A DNA stretch of 64,000 nucleotides from Cerrena zonata (GCA_038087015.1 JASBNA010000006.1:1302001-1366000); one strand, 5' to 3'; counted from the first letter of the stretch, positions 21,049-33,911 are shown. Made by a program: numbers and translations. The notes: generated from the sequence alone by a model not told the origin.

Positions 21049-22210
21049 GAAGATTGAGATTCGTGGTTTAAGGAGATTAGTGGACGGTATCGCTGGGAGA
21101 GAGTTGAGAGAGAAAAGCGAAGAGGGTAGATGGATAAGAAATGCTGCTGCGATGTATTAAGTTCACCGTTCATTTGCCAAAGCTGTGAGTGGAGACAGTT
21201 TTCCTGTATTGCTTGCGCCAGTTACACGAGGCTTAAACGAGCCTGTCAAGTGACAGATGACTCGCACGCTTGAGAAGGGAACCGTACATGCTAGAACTTG
21301 CTTCTCAAGGTCTATCTAGGTCACGAAGGGTGAAGAATCCTAGTGAAAGGCTGCGCAAGAGATATCTAGACCTCGGCCTAATCGGCTCATGCCGCAAGAA
21401 CTGAGGAAGTAGGGTATCAGTTACGAATGCAACCCTGAACTGACAACAAACGTTGTATGTATCTGCAATAGATCCACGACGCCAGCTCAGAATAGAGTTT
21501 GATCTAATCCCAGGCTAGACAGGTGTTAAGACGGTCTTTTGTTGGTTTCCTACCGATATTTTGCCAGAGGATTCCTGGAGGGGCCAGGTCTAGGTACGAC
21601 GGGATTACAAGAAGCAGTCGAGAAACCTTAACTTTGTGAGAGAAATCTTCAGCGATGTTGCACAGATATTCAAAATTCAGTACACCAACATGCACACGAC
21701 TGCTTCGAGGCGTGTACCTGTCAATGTCTAAATTCTAGGGAAACATGTAACATGTACAACGAGCAAAGGAGGATTGTGGGTGTCGAGCCTGCCAGTGAGT
21801 GCATGAAAAGCAATGTCGAATAACAAATTATCTCTCAACTTGCCGAGCCTGCCCTAAACACGTTTCAAACACAATAACTGGCACTGGCAGGTAACGTACT
21901 TCACTACACTTAAGTTCTCGTACCTCGGACAGAAGGTGGTTTTATTGTGATGCATTTCTATCTCAATTATTAATATTGCCACAAGGTAAATGCCAAAAAA
22001 CCTTTTTGGATGTGATATGGGTATTTATGCTCGAACTCGACAGGAGACCTCTTGCACGATCGATTAAAACGGATGTTGGTCCAGATTTAAATTTCACCAA
22101 CATACAGGCTACTCAACGTGGCTGTCTTCCTTGTCAGCCGCCACCACCACCATCGTGCATACTTCCACGCCTGGTCTGTGAACGGCTCTCCTGACCTTTT
22201 CACGCCCGTC
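21049..22210. other. Divergent intergenic region, 1.16 kb
   Basis: Separates two divergently transcribed disordered-protein genes, so it should hold both promoters. CGAGCCTGCC occurs twice (21785 and 21844 regions), which I regard as weak. No ORF with coding character and no mobile-element ends were seen. Confidence 0.45.
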
Positions 22211-23834
22211 ATGTCTCTCAGCCAGTTTCTCACTGTGTCGCTGAATGCTCTCTTCTATATCTGGTTGCGATTTTTATCATGGTTCGTTCCAGAAGGAAAT
22301 GATCCTCGTGCAACTACCACAGACTCAGGATCCGGTGTCTATGCGCAAGATGGTGTTTTATTTATTCCTTCGTCACCTCCTGAATTCACTAGGCCGCAGG
22401 GAACGCATGAGAATCTTGGCGCACGTAAGCTTTATCCCCCGCTCGTTATGAACCAACTATTGATCAGTTTTGTTGCTTTCTTTAGTTATTGCGGACGCGG
22501 TTGAAAGTGCGCTCCTCCGTACTCCTGACAGTGACCCATCTGCAGTTCCCTCCATAGAGTTTTCTCCGGACTTGTCTACTGGTTCTTCTCCTCTCACTAG
22601 TGCGCCCACCACTCCGGACATGGCTGACGAGCTTCTAATCGCCGTATCTGATTCGTGTCCTGGCATAGTTACCTCGCACACAATCACCTGGGAGGATGCC
22701 TTTAACGCGGAAGACGGCTTAGGAAGTGACTTGATCGAACGTCGGAACACTGGCCTCTCGTTCTTAGGCAGCTCTACTAGCATCTTCTCAAAGCTCAGTG
22801 CAAACCTCTTAGTCCCTTCACAATCTACTTCTCCTTCAAAGTTCCTTCATTCATCTACGCCTTGTCGGAGCCGTTCGAACAGTTTACTTCCTCGGTATAC
22901 TCAGGACATCACTAGTACACCTTTCAAATCGGACACTTCTTGGTGTGGAGACAACACCTCCATGATCGCTACTCCTGGTGGCACTCCTCCTCAATCTCCT
23001 GGCTGTTATACGAACGTCTTTGACTTGTCTATCTATGAACCTGATCGTCGATTCGGACGCATTTTGGATAAGAACACCCTTGACGCCGCACCACCTTCGG
23101 CAGCGTCAGCATCAGCACTACCCGTACCTATTACGCCATCTCGCTATCTTGGTCGTCTACCTACAATCTGCACTCCAAACAATTCTCCGGAGAAGGGGCG
23201 ACATGTACCTGGAACTTTAGATGCCGCTACCTTGGTTGAATTGCTTGATGACTTCACGAACATACACCGACCGGCAAACAATGGCTTGCGTCCGCTTCTT
23301 CTTCCTCGTCAAGCCGCCAAACGTCATTCCCTGGATATCGCTTCTTTCCCTACTCGTCAACGGACAGGACCAAGACCGTTGATGCTTCCTCAACAATTGG
23401 CCAAGAGACCTCCACCTCCTCCGCGTTCAAGCACATTGGATGTCGGTATCCTTCATGGGCGTCAGAGTGCTTTCATGAGGAAATCCATATCTGTCCAGGA
23501 CTGTCGCCTTGGCTCACCGAAACAACAAGATCCCATATCACCACCTAGGCAATCCCGACTGTTCTCGGATATCTTGACACTACTCAAACGCGACGATGAC
23601 ACCAATGTGGAACCTCTGATTGACTTGTCTACTACTGTGCCCGAAGAAGACACGCAGCAGGGGATCCTCTCGAGCTCGTCTTTGTACATGTCTCCGGAGT
23701 CTAGCATGATTATGGAGAGTATCGATCAAGAAGGAAGGTTGCTTGCGATCATTGGGCTTTTAGATGACGCGAATAAGGGCGATATAAGGCAGATGGGGCA
23801 GACCCAAGTTGAGGAGGGTCTCGTTTTCTGTTGA
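22211..23834 (+). CDS. Hypothetical protein, 520 aa, disordered, N-terminal hydrophobic segment
   Basis: Two exons, 22211-22424 and 22486-23834 (61 bp intron), total 521 codons with stop. The N-terminus has a hydrophobic stretch LTVSLNALFYIWLRFLSWFV that could be a membrane anchor. The rest is Ser/Thr/Pro-rich and mostly disordered, with repeated basic-hydrophobic patches (RPLLLPRQAAKRHS and RPLMLPQQLAKRPP, a small internal duplication). A proline run PPPPPRSS and putative phosphorylation-type patches (SPPRQSR) are present. The end is more ordered (QEGRLLAIIGLLDDANKGD). No recognised domain. The next gene upstream (16967-21048) is divergent and also disordered. Confidence 0.65.
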
Positions 23835-24218
23835 TCCGGAGGGTTCCGAACATTACTATTTTGAATCTCGATTTATGTTGGAAATAGATATGTATGCTGA
23901 ATATTCATGACATTGACGACTTTCTTCTCGTTGTGAACTGACTGATCATGGTACATGAAAGTTGTGGATATGATAAGTTCCAACTTTTAGGTATGTTGGT
24001 GACATCCATCATGTATTGGAGCAACTCCGCGATACGATTGTAACACCGCAGATACCTTAGGTAGCTACGTATATCCTTACTTGTAATTCCGTAACATAGC
24101 GCTCTCCCAGTCCAACATAGGGCCAGGCCCTCGGGGACTATAAACATGGATTTTTTTAAATAAAAAAAGGATTGTAACATGTAGTTAAAATTGAATTCGT
24201 ACACGCTGGTTCACCCTT
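23835..24218. other. Convergent intergenic region
   Basis: Holds the 3' UTRs of the 520-aa gene and the serine carboxypeptidase. An A/T-rich stretch (TTTTTTTAAATAAAAAAAGG) lies near 24150-24170. No gene is seen. Confidence 0.5.
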
Positions 24219-27112
24219 CTACACGAGTAAAGCTACACACATCGTGATGGCCAGTGTCGTCAGTGGAAGAAAGGGAGTCATGGTCATACCACTGTTGGTG
24301 TTCAAAACCTGCGCAGTAGCCGTCGCAATGAAGCTCTCCCAGGAAGCTATAGTTGCGGCTGGGACTGTGAATGTGCCTGAGGTAGTGGCAGAGCCGTAGT
24401 ATATGAGGCCACCTCCAGGAAGAACGTCGTTGGCCAGAGTCGAATTTTCTCCGCCAATTGTCTCATTCCCTAGGAGGAGACCTGTTTCATTGTTTCCGAG
24501 AACGAATTCCCGAAGGAACACCAAAGCCTATCGAAAGGTAAACTTCGAGCATTAGAAACTATTCGGCACAACTTACTGCGGCTGGCTTCCATTCTGGAAC
24601 CAAATGTCCTGCACCAGTAAATAGAACATATGTTAGATTGCGCTCCTGGTGGACGATGCCTGCGAAATTTCCGTCATCATCGAACCAAGGAGTTGAGGGT
24701 TTTCTGGTGAAGCCTTGAATACCGCCAAATGTGAAATTCTGGCCAAAAATTAGATACGTATAGAGAGAAAGGGTTTCTGTGATATACCTGTATAATGACT
24801 AAAAAGCAAAAAGAAAAGAAGACCTTCAGTTAGGATGTTGAATGCCAGGAAAAATATGTTACCTTCCGTTCCTCGATGTTGCACTTGAGCGTCATCATTA
24901 CCAGAGTAGAAGATAATTGAGACATTGTTCGCACTTGCATTAGTTGCGAGTTCCGACAGGAAAGCTACAGGCCTAGCACAAATTCAACTTTGGGGCGCAC
25001 GGAACACGAGTTGGCGGACATACTCAACACTCGGGTCACCATGCTGATTACTAGGAAGGCCAGCAGCTGCAAACAATTGGTAAAGTTGTTAACGCATGGT
25101 CAGAATTGTGTAGGGTAGTTGCACTGACAGCGATTGTGAACGTTTCCGAATGGGTAACTGAAACTACTAGACCAGTTCTTCGACGTCGGTGCGTGTATGG
25201 CAGCCCGGGTACGATCATCTGACACATATGTGTAAGAATATGAGACTGTGAAATAATGGGAGCAAATACCATTGAAAAATGGTCTTGCGTTGGCAGGAGG
25301 CTCGGGATTGGTACCATCCGGAATATCATATACCTACGCAAATATTGGTGATCGTGCATCGTCAGGTGCGAAACTGATGACTTACATCAAAACCGCCATT
25401 CGCTAGATTAGAGTCAGTATAGTCATACCAATCCACGAGACGATATGATGCTTACTCCAAGGAAATGAGAAATTCAATGCATAGTCCACCATTTCGTCGA
25501 ACAAATCGCATCCGTAAAAAGGATCAATAGTACCGTTGGGACGACCAGATAGATCTCTTTTCCATTCCTCGCGCTTCTGATGCCTTCTTTCGAGGGGGAC
25601 AGAGCCTTCTGTCTGTTTCTCTAAAAACTTCTTGGCAATTCTGCCTTTCCAAGATAGACCGGCGTATCGAGATTCAGATTCAAGAAGTAAGGATTCCGCT
25701 GAAGATTGAGACGAGCCTGATTGAATGAGCAATGTTGGGAAGTTACCGCCAGTTTGAGGGTAGGTTAGGTTGAGATCGAAACCGCACAAATGCTCCCTAA
25801 GAGCAATAAGAAGCTGTAATAATAAGTACACCAAATGTCAACTTACTGTTCCTTGAAATAGTTGAACACGTCTGGGTCGTAATTGATCAACTGAGGGTTT
25901 GTCTCAATGATGTTCAGCTACCCGTATGATGATAAACAATATTGAGTTCTCAGAAAGAGAGAAAATGTCGACGTATATTACCGTTGGGAGTTCCCGAATG
26001 GTAGCAAGGGAACCCAGTGAGCCATCTCCGATAGCAATTTTGCGCAACTTCACAGGTGGATTAGGCGTGGAAAAGATGTGTTTCGTGATGTAGGGCTGAT
26101 CACATTAAGGTGTTAGCCTTCAACCATTTGATAAAGCAGATCACTTACGATGTAAGTACCAGCGTAACTTTCTCCTGTGAGGTAAAGAGGACGAGTGGCT
26201 AGACTTGGGAACACCTTGACCACATTGGAAAGGAACCCGAGCTGACGTCATAGAAGTCATCGAATGCAGGAAATACAGGATAAGGGGTCGGGCCTACAAA
26301 GTCCTCTCCAGTTTGGTCTTCGTCAGCCACTACGATAATGAATAGTAGGTGGTTCAGGAATAAATTAAAAGTGGTGCGCAGATCATCACGCACCATATCC
26401 AGTGGAATCAGCAGTGGACCATCCAGTACCTAGGGACACCTCTCATCGATGTTGGCCCGTTTTCACGTTGCTGAGCATACTCACCAACAGGCTGGTCGAT
26501 CCAGAATGTATCCGCGAGAACGTTCCAAGAGAAGTTATTAGCAACGAACGAGGAATCCGGTTGAATACGAAGTGGTCCATTCTAATATCATTCCTTAGCA
26601 ATAATCAGCGAACATATTGAGTATTGAACCTATACTTCTTCGGTGAAGCCTAACATTCCACTTGAGCCTGGTCTAGGTTCGTAGTTAGTCGTAATGTGAA
26701 TAGCAACGTTGAACAGAACCTACCCTCCTTGTAACCAAATAACCCAGGGTTCAAGATTAGTTTTGTTCGCAGGAACAGTCAAAGAACCATTTTGTTTCTC
26801 AAAGGCCCAAAAGAACAACGTATCATTAGGGTGACCAGCACGGTTGACTGGTATACTGCCTGCAAAGCTCCTGGTCAAGGGGACAGTCACGTTAGGCAAG
26901 GGATCCTTGACTTCAAAGTCTAATCGAAGGTTATCGGAATAAGTCAGATCCCGTGTTCGTACAGAAACGTGCTTACAGTTTTGCCATTCAGGACTAAAGT
27001 CACCACTTGGTTTCCCAGGATAATCTTGAGGCCATGTATTCGGAATGCTCTGTCCTTGAGCAAGGACGCAAACAGCATCGAAGACTAAGAGGAGTGCGAA
27101 TAGGCGAAGCAT
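24219..27112 (-). CDS. Secreted serine carboxypeptidase (family S10)
   Basis: Removes C-terminal amino acids from peptides. The signal peptide is MLRLFALLLVFDAVCVLA. Family landmarks appear in order after splicing: LEPWVIWLQGGPGSSGMLGF, NGPLRI, NVLADTFWIDQPVGTG, the nucleophile elbow LTGESYAGTYI (catalytic Ser), KIAIGDGSLG, the acid region IIFYSGNDD (catalytic Asp) and the His motif TGAGHLVPEWKP. Over a dozen short introns were placed and all phases agree. The acceptor before EHLCGFDLNLTYPQ is CTCTTAG, not the nearer TTACAG, because only that keeps the frame. The C-terminus is Ser/Thr-rich and ends in a hydrophobic stretch (PLTTLAITMCVALLV), which looks like a GPI-anchor signal, so the enzyme may be held at the cell surface. 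An in-frame TTG upstream is not the start; ATG 27112 fits. Confidence 0.93.
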
Positions 27113-28000
27113 GGTCCTTGATAACAGGGCCAAAAATAATTTTTCCTCTCATCCTCTTATACAAACCATGGTCCTAGACGCGATATGTCGTCAGACCTCA
27201 AACATCAAGCATATCGATAGAAGACTGGCGATACCTTATGGACCGCATGGCATGGAGTACAATTGCTGCCGTAAAGCTGCTCCGTCTGAGGATATGTTCC
27301 TTTTGGAACGATACCGTAAAGACCAGCCTGGTTCTACTCCACCGGTCTTAGCATCGATCTAGGTCTGTTAGTGGACGTTCGGTGAATTTCACCAGTCATT
27401 GCAATATTGTCAAAGCTTGTTTGAAGGTTGAGACGTTTGACAAAGAAGTCTGAACACAGACAGAAAATAGGTCACATGCACCAAGCTGACCGGACTCGTG
27501 ATGGACGAGAACATCAAGATCGCGCTGTTAGAGCTCATCAGCATTGCAAACTTCTGCACTTACTTGAAGATAGCTACAGAGGCGGGCCGACTTGAATTGA
27601 AGGAGTTGACCCTAAGACCTGAAGATGCAGGAGAAGGATTAGTAACAGAGCAACACAATACTTGTCGGTTAGTGAGGAACGTGGGCATATGTCTGGAAAA
27701 TGAGAATGTTATAATCCAGCACGATTGTATATCATTACCAAACGCGACAAACATGACAAGAATCAAGAGCAAGGAGAAGCGACGAGCAAGGCGTGCAAAA
27801 AATATTAGGGGAGGGTATACCAAGAGAAAGGGTTAGCTTAAAAAGCATGACGAACGAAGGAGTGAACTTTTCTACATGAACGTAAACCAGAGACTGCGAC
27901 GATGCAAAAGATATGATGAAAACATGAACAAGTCCGACGGAAGAGCTGATAGGGGAACGTGAGAGTCATAACATGATGTCCATAAAGTCCATGGGGCCCG
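27113..28000. other. Intergenic region upstream of the carboxypeptidase
   Basis: Contains the carboxypeptidase promoter and the 3' UTR of the coiled-coil gene. A 112-codon ORF at 27498-27836 on the plus strand has a basic tail but no recognisable motif or splice context, and I do not call it. Confidence 0.45.
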
Positions 28001-29798
28001 CTACTTGCGGGCGCGAAGTGGGAGCGAGAATTTACTCTTCATTCTCGAGAAGACCTTACTGGGGGATTTAACTTTAGGCCCTCCCGAAGGTAATGACCAA
28101 CGGTTCCTATTAGACTCCGTTGGTGTCTGCATATCTGCCCGTCTACCACCATTCTCCATATCATCACGGTCTGCGAACGATGAACTAGGTCTCGAATCAG
28201 AGTCGAGTGAACCTTTGGTTTTGATTGGAGGGAATAGCATAGATATGGGTCGACGGATGGATGCATTTGGGTCGGCTTTGGTACGGAGTGTGTCGTTAAG
28301 ACGAGGAAGCGAAGCGGAACGTTCCCGATGAGAAGGATCATCAAACTTGACGGGTAAGGGGGGCGTTGGGGGTGTTTCCGGCCGAGCAGGTACGGGAACG
28401 CGTTTCACGCTGCTACGAGCCCGTTGGAAAGCCAGGTTGGTTAAGTGGATGTCTCCATCAATATCATCGAACTCGTCCATGAGCTCTTGAGCGTAACTGG
28501 GGAGGGAGACAGTTGTCAAACTTGCAGCTAGCTCTTCCCGCGTACGCGGTCCTGCCGGTGCGAGTATAGTAGCGAAACCTGGTGTTTGGAACATGGATGC
28601 TGTAGGAGACGTGACTATCAAACAAACGTTTCAGTTATCATCCAGCCAGTACACAAGCACACAGGTAAAGATGATGTGTCTCGAACTCACCTCGCGCTGA
28701 CATGGTGGTCGGTGCTAAAGCCTGTGTCGGTTGTACATTCGCTGGGGTCGCAGCGTCACAAGCAGTGCCAACACCACGCCTAAGCGGCATGTCCCCAGGC
28801 CGATAAGCGAGAGCCTTCTGACCCAGCGATTTCGATCGAACCCGACGACCAATTGGTCTTTTGAGAGCCGAAACGACGGCAGTGGACCGAAGCCTTAATG
28901 AACGCACGTCACTAATGGTTCTGTGACGGAATATAGTTTCGTCCCATTGTCGGAGAGAACTATTTAAGGACACCTTGGTTGGCGAATTGGTGAAGAATTG
29001 CAATAAGTTGGTGTGAAGTTTAGAGCCATTGGAAACTGGAGGGTCGACAAGCAAAGGTGCTGACGCCTTCAGCTGTGTGAGCATTCCCTGCAATGCTTTC
29101 GCTTCCTCCAGTCTTGCCTGACTACGATGTTCTTGCATCCATCGCTCCCTCTGCAGAGATGCGTATTCATCTGGTGCCAAGTCTCGGTCGGAAAGCATAT
29201 CCCGAAGCATATTTGCACGTTCATGTGCATCGGCAGCATGAGCTTTCAGCAATGAGATAGCTTTCTCCAGAGCACGGATTTGCAGATCACGGTCTGCAGG
29301 CTCCGCTGTACATGATTGCAGAGCCGATTTGAGAGCGCCCTTCTTCGCGTGAATATCGAGAAATTCGCCTCGATTCTCGGTCCTCGAATGACAGTGACAG
29401 CGAGACGACGCTAGAGACCGGTCGACGTTTCCATGTAGGGTCTGGCACACCAAATGTATGAGTCGAAGTAGGCGTACTATGATAGGATGTTAGCTAGACA
29501 AAATTGTAGATCAAAGTGAGCATACATTAAAGACGCCATCAACGATGATGTAGAGTGCAAAAGGTGCTTGTCGTGAGGGACCTGCGCAAGAAAGCTAAGT
29601 CAACACATTTACAACCTCTTGGAGACAGAATTTGATAAGTACCCTGAGAGGCTGGTCTCTAGCCATTTCGTGTGCTGTAACGATACGAAGGCCAGAGGCT
29701 TTGGATGGTCGAACAGTTAACCCCCTCGCCGGAACAGGAGTGCCCGGGTCAACAGGTTCAATGATGGAATAATCCTCGATTATTTTGGTTCCCAACAT
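28001..29798 (-). CDS. Coiled-coil protein, about 540 aa, apparent frame break
   Basis: Four exons: 29643-29798, 29526-29581, 28691-29476 and 28001-28614. The start gives MLGTKIIEDYSIIEPVDPGT. Exons 1-3 lead in frame to HTFGVPDPTWKRRPVSSVVS and SFEDRESR. The frame then changes by one base near 29365-29372 and continues as EFLDIHAKKGALKSALQSCT, followed by a coiled coil (DLQIRALEKAISLLKAHAAD, SLQRERWMQEHRSQARLEEA). The C-terminal third is disordered and basic (FSRMKSKFSLPLRARK). The exons total 1612 bases, one over a multiple of three. An 82-bp intron (GTGTGC to GAATCGAG) could restore the frame but would remove coding-like sequence and has no pyrimidine tract. Function unknown. Either a consensus error or a damaged gene. 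Confidence 0.6.
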
Positions 29799-30197
29799 AG
29801 ATGGTGATAGTTTGGTTGAGCAGAAATCTGACCAAGCCAGGACATAGACCAAGAATGAACGATGGTGTTTAGCGGAAAGATGGGATGTAGCAATTACAAT
29901 CGAGATTGTTCAAGACCGCCACTGGCACAGCCGGGAATGTACCTTCCCGAAACCCACCACGTGATCGCGACGGTTTCGTGGTTTTAAGTCGGTCTTATGC
30001 TTCTGTAGGTTGAAGAGAACTTAGAGAAGAAGACTGAAGAGTCTAGTACTGATCTACAAAGGTGACTAGCATCGTACAGAGCCAGTTGGATGGTGGTAGT
30101 TACGATTCAAAACGTTGCTAAACGGAATTTCGCATTCGGGATCCTCGGTGGCGCTCGTACCTCCAACTTGCTTCATCGTTAAACGTTAAACCCCAAC
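29799..30197. other. Divergent promoter region
   Basis: Between the coiled-coil gene and the DUF4604 gene. The reading frame of the coiled-coil gene extends upstream of its ATG to a TGA near 29907, with no other ATG, so an upstream exon is not excluded. No TATA box is obvious. Confidence 0.4.
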
Positions 30198-30834
30198 ATG
30201 TCTAAAGAACCTACAAGAGCACAATTATCCTCCAAACTTGCTTATCACAGCAAGACTCCAGCATTCTTACAGAAGTTCCAGAAAAAAGTAAATGGTGGCG
30301 GTCAAGACTCGGACGAAGACGACGAATGGGAATACGACGGATCTGGACGTCCACCCATTCCAAAACGTCCAGCTATACCTGAGCGACCCTCTGGAGACGC
30401 AGGAAGTGCGGATGAAGATGATTTAGATGAGGGCCCCCAAATTGTGGTATTGAAGGAGGGTAAACATTTGAGCGAGCGCGATGTTGAGAATGAGAAACGT
30501 AGAGGTAAGTTCATGTTAGTCTTGCAATCTTTCCGTGAAGGTTAAATGTGTTCTGTATTTAGCCAAAGGTCTACCTCCTCTCACTGAAACGGATTTCAAG
30601 GAGAAGGACATTGCCTCTACATCTAAGAGTGCCAAAGCCCCCTCTGAACCTGTTTCGAAAATACAGAGTACGGGCTTATCCTTCTCCTCTTCATCTACTG
30701 CTGCCAAAGGTAGCAAGAAGCGTAAAGCTGTAGGTGATGGAAAGGACGATGATGAGAAGCCGAAATCCTCAAAGTCTGGCAAGAAACCCAAGAAGGCACA
30801 GAAGAAATTGCTTTCTTTCGATGACGAAGCCTAA
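30198..30834 (+). CDS. DUF4604-type protein, 192 aa
   Basis: Two exons, 30198-30504 and 30563-30834, with a 58 bp intron (193 codons with stop). The N-terminus QLSSKLAYHSKTPAFLQKFQ matches the start of DUF4604 proteins, which open with a short LxxxxxxPxFLxxF motif. An acidic section follows (DSDEDDEWEYDG, ADEDDLDEGPQIVVLKEGKHL), which also fits the family. The C-terminal half is Lys/Ser-rich (KGSKKRKAVGDGKDDDEKPK, KKPKKAQKKLLSFDDEA) with likely nuclear localisation signals. No enzymatic role is known for the family; a nuclear location is inferred. Confidence 0.8.
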
Positions 30835-31548
30835 TACCCGCAATTGCTTCAGTAACACACAATATAGCGCCTCTATTCCAATGTTGGTGGATCTTCGCTG
30901 ATGAGATGTTTGATTCTGACAAAGAAATGTTTCATAGATCATGTCAGGGCTGCCGATGACCGACGTCGTTTAACTCGACTCCCTGGGCCTTTGACCGAGT
31001 AGAACTCGTCGCTTTATACTCGATGCCGCTGATATATTGGCACGATGCCTAGTCACCAGGCACTTTGTTGTCCTATCATGAATGGTGGGACTAGAACGCG
31101 AATAGGAATGATCGTCGAGAAACCTCAAAAGGGAATCTCCTTGATGTTAGGAACGTAGCTTCAGGATAGATTCCGTGCAAAGGAGACATCTCCATCACAT
31201 GTGGTGTACTGTATTCGCAGTGCTATCCCGTCTCCTACTACGTACGTGGTTACAAAGAAACATTATTATAATAAAGTAGACTGTGGCGGCGGGTACAACA
31301 TGTCGGGATAGCTAAATGTCCTCGAGAGGGGATTATTACAGTTTACTATACAAGTTCGAGGCCTATAGAATGTATACGATTGGAACCTCACCAAACTTTG
31401 TAGTTGGCATTCTGATGACTAGAAATAACGAGTGGAGATGGGTTTCTGTATGAAATTGGCTGGTAAGTTGGGTCGGGATAAGTTGAAGGATCTTCGGGAT
31501 TCTACATCAAAGTCTCAAGTGAGTACGAAACCACCATAAAAATACGTT
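30835..31548. other. Convergent intergenic region
   Basis: Lies between the stop codons of the DUF4604 gene and the membrane-protein gene. No feature beyond 3' UTRs is seen. Confidence 0.45.
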
Positions 31549-32870
31549 TCAACGTACATAAACCATCACCAAGGGGGAATTAGGCTTGTAGGAACTAGCC
31601 GTAGCAGGGCTGAAAGAGGAGAGAACGAATGACTCATCCAGCGTGGACGTCATTGGTCCAGTGGGTGTTGGGGATAAAACAGGTTGTATGTTTGATCGTC
31701 TAGGACGATAATGGTGGCGACGGTATGCGTAGTAAGCCGCGAAGGCCAGGAGGCCAATGACAATGAGGCCACCCAGGACAGAGCCGACAGTTATACCCAC
31801 GAGGGCCCTATGTTTGTTAGACCTCTGATTGTCGTCCTGGCTTGGGACTGAAGGAATAGCGGAGGGAGGCGAAAATGTACTTGACAGAGACGAAAGCGGG
31901 AGAAGAATTAGCGAGAGTGGGTACCGTTGTAGAGGCGGTGAATGACGAGGTTGGAGATGAAGATATTGAGTCTGGAATTGTGTTAAATAATTTGCCGCTA
32001 GTTGAACTCGAACCACTCGTAGTGGAAGTATTGTGTGGATCTAAAGGCAAGACTGGATCAATTTAAGCTAGTCTGATAATATTCTCGTCTGTGCGCGAAA
32101 CTTACTATTTTCCACGATTGAAAGTGCATTGGCCACGTCCCATCGGTCAGTACGATTAGACTGAAAAATATTCTCAGTGATTTAGGGGGAGTGAAACTGC
32201 GAATAGAGTGCTTACAATGGGGGTATATGCCCAACCTGGGACGACTGTGCCAGGGGGGATAGTGTGTAAGTACCTAAACTCATATATGTCAACAGTGGTT
32301 CAAGAGCAACGAGAAATATTATACATACTCTCCGTTGTAGACCAGGTTTCGAGGACAATTTCTTGTCCACTCGCTCCACCTATCGGAAATGTCAACCAGC
32401 TAATTCATGCATTACAAATCAGATACACACCGAGGCACTTGACCCCCTTGACAAAATGCACAGGCACTGATCAGCGAATATGTGACCGAGCTACAAGTGC
32501 AGATCGAGGCTTTATCCTCTGATGGCCCTACGTAGGTCATGTTTGGACCATGTAGAGCGGGGATGAATGATGCTAGAGGGGGATTAAATCTTAGGATCAT
32601 ATACGATATTGAAAAGAAGCATACCTGTTCCTGGTGTACATGCCGCCCGTACATATGCGGATACAAGACATGGATTCTGGTTTTTGGAATTGTTCAACTA
32701 GACAGAGAGATAGTTATTCCTATTTGATAATGACTTGTGAAAGTGTAAGATTATAGACTTACCCAGTTGTACGAAGGTAAACAAGGTACATTTGTCGATT
32801 GTGCATGTATGATCGGAATTAGGTATGAAATAGAAAATATGAGCCACAGAAATTGAAAAAATCGAAACAT
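31549..32870 (-). CDS. Secreted-type single-pass membrane protein, Cys-rich ectodomain, 313 aa
   Basis: Eight exons: 32763-32870, 32625-32697, 32431-32572, 32329-32379, 32216-32273, 32106-32160, 31886-32052 and 31549-31836 (942 bases, 314 codons). A signal peptide (MFRFFQFLWLIFSISYLIPI) leads to a Cys-rich ectodomain: VPCLPSYNWLNNSKNQNPC, YVRAACTPG, MTYVGPSEDKASICTCSS, YSLISACAFCQGG, RWSEWTRNCP and IPPGTVVPGWAYTPI. A Ser/Thr-rich stalk follows, then one transmembrane helix (ALVGITVGSVLGGLIVIGLL) and a short basic cytoplasmic tail. The layout is that of a common Agaricomycete family of unknown function, similar in form to wall-stress sensors. The splice before RWSEWTRNC uses acceptor CCGATAG; nearer acceptors would give introns below 40 bp. 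Confidence 0.8.
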
Positions 32871-33911
32871 TTAGAGTGAGTGAGCGACGATAAAAGAGAG
32901 GTAGAAAAGAATACGAGTTCGAGCAGGAGCTCGATGCATGGACATGAATGTCGCAGTGCATTTATAAGAGTACAAACCTACTCATTGACAGGAGCGCAGA
33001 TGCCACAAACACTGCCGAAGAATCACAGCGTAGTCCGAGACCAGCCAGATCCAGCCTTAACCCGTTTAGAGTTATATTGATATCCAGTGGTGGCATCAAG
33101 TCGGACAGAAATTGGATTATATGGAAACGTTGTGGCGTACTGTAGTCATCCAAAGGGCTTTAAGGTTTTACGGAGGATGTAAGAGTATATCTCTAGAAAC
33201 CCATTGTTCGCGTCACAGAGTGTCAGAGGTTTCCTACTGATGGTGACCAATGACTGATGGTTAGTAGTGCGGTTCATAACTTCATATCACCAAAAGGATA
33301 TCGTGACACCATCGCCATCGTGCGCCCTTGGCCCGACAATGTCCTTAATTTCGTTTCAGTGACATCAGTAAGGTTATGTCGGTGTACGCCAGTCTATCAC
33401 CGCTGAGGTACTGTTTTCGATGTACATGGTGTTAGTTCGCGGTGCGACAGCGGGGAACCAAACAACCCGACGACATTGAATAGTCGTATAAACCTAATTA
33501 TATCACGCGTGAGGCATAGTGATAAAACTAAGATGCAGGAGATATCATCAGCATTACAGTGGTTGAAAGACAGCTATGATAGACGAATCTGTTCCAAAGA
33601 CTAACTCGGAGAATAACCTTGGTAGAGAACTTGAAGCTGCCAGTGAGGCTGAAGCGCTGAACTTCAGCTGATCTCCCGTGTAGACGCGCGTTAAAGTGAA
33701 TCGAGCCGAATCAAACCGATGTGTTGCCAACAATTTGAATTGCTGCAAACTTGATATTCAAAAGGCTCGGTCTTAGTTCCAGTCATCTACTGACACTTGT
33801 CAAGAACAGTACAACTTACTAGTACTTGTGACTTGGTTTCAACCCGACAGGACATTACTGTATATCACAAAGCGACACTCAAGCGCCTCCCATTTTTAAA
33901 TATCAATACCT
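32871..33911. other. Divergent intergenic region, about 1 kb
   Basis: Promoters of the membrane-protein gene and SDHAF3. Short ORFs here (for example 32962-33153, minus) have no supporting motif. No repeats or element ends were seen. Confidence 0.4.

Noticed and set aside
27498..27836. 112-codon plus-strand ORF with basic tail
   Set aside because: No motif, no TATA or splice context and no ordered domain; could be chance in an 888-bp spacer. Not excluded fully.
32962..33153. 63-codon minus-strand ORF upstream of the membrane protein
   Set aside because: Considered as a first exon, but the signal-peptide ATG at 32870 gives a complete protein without it.
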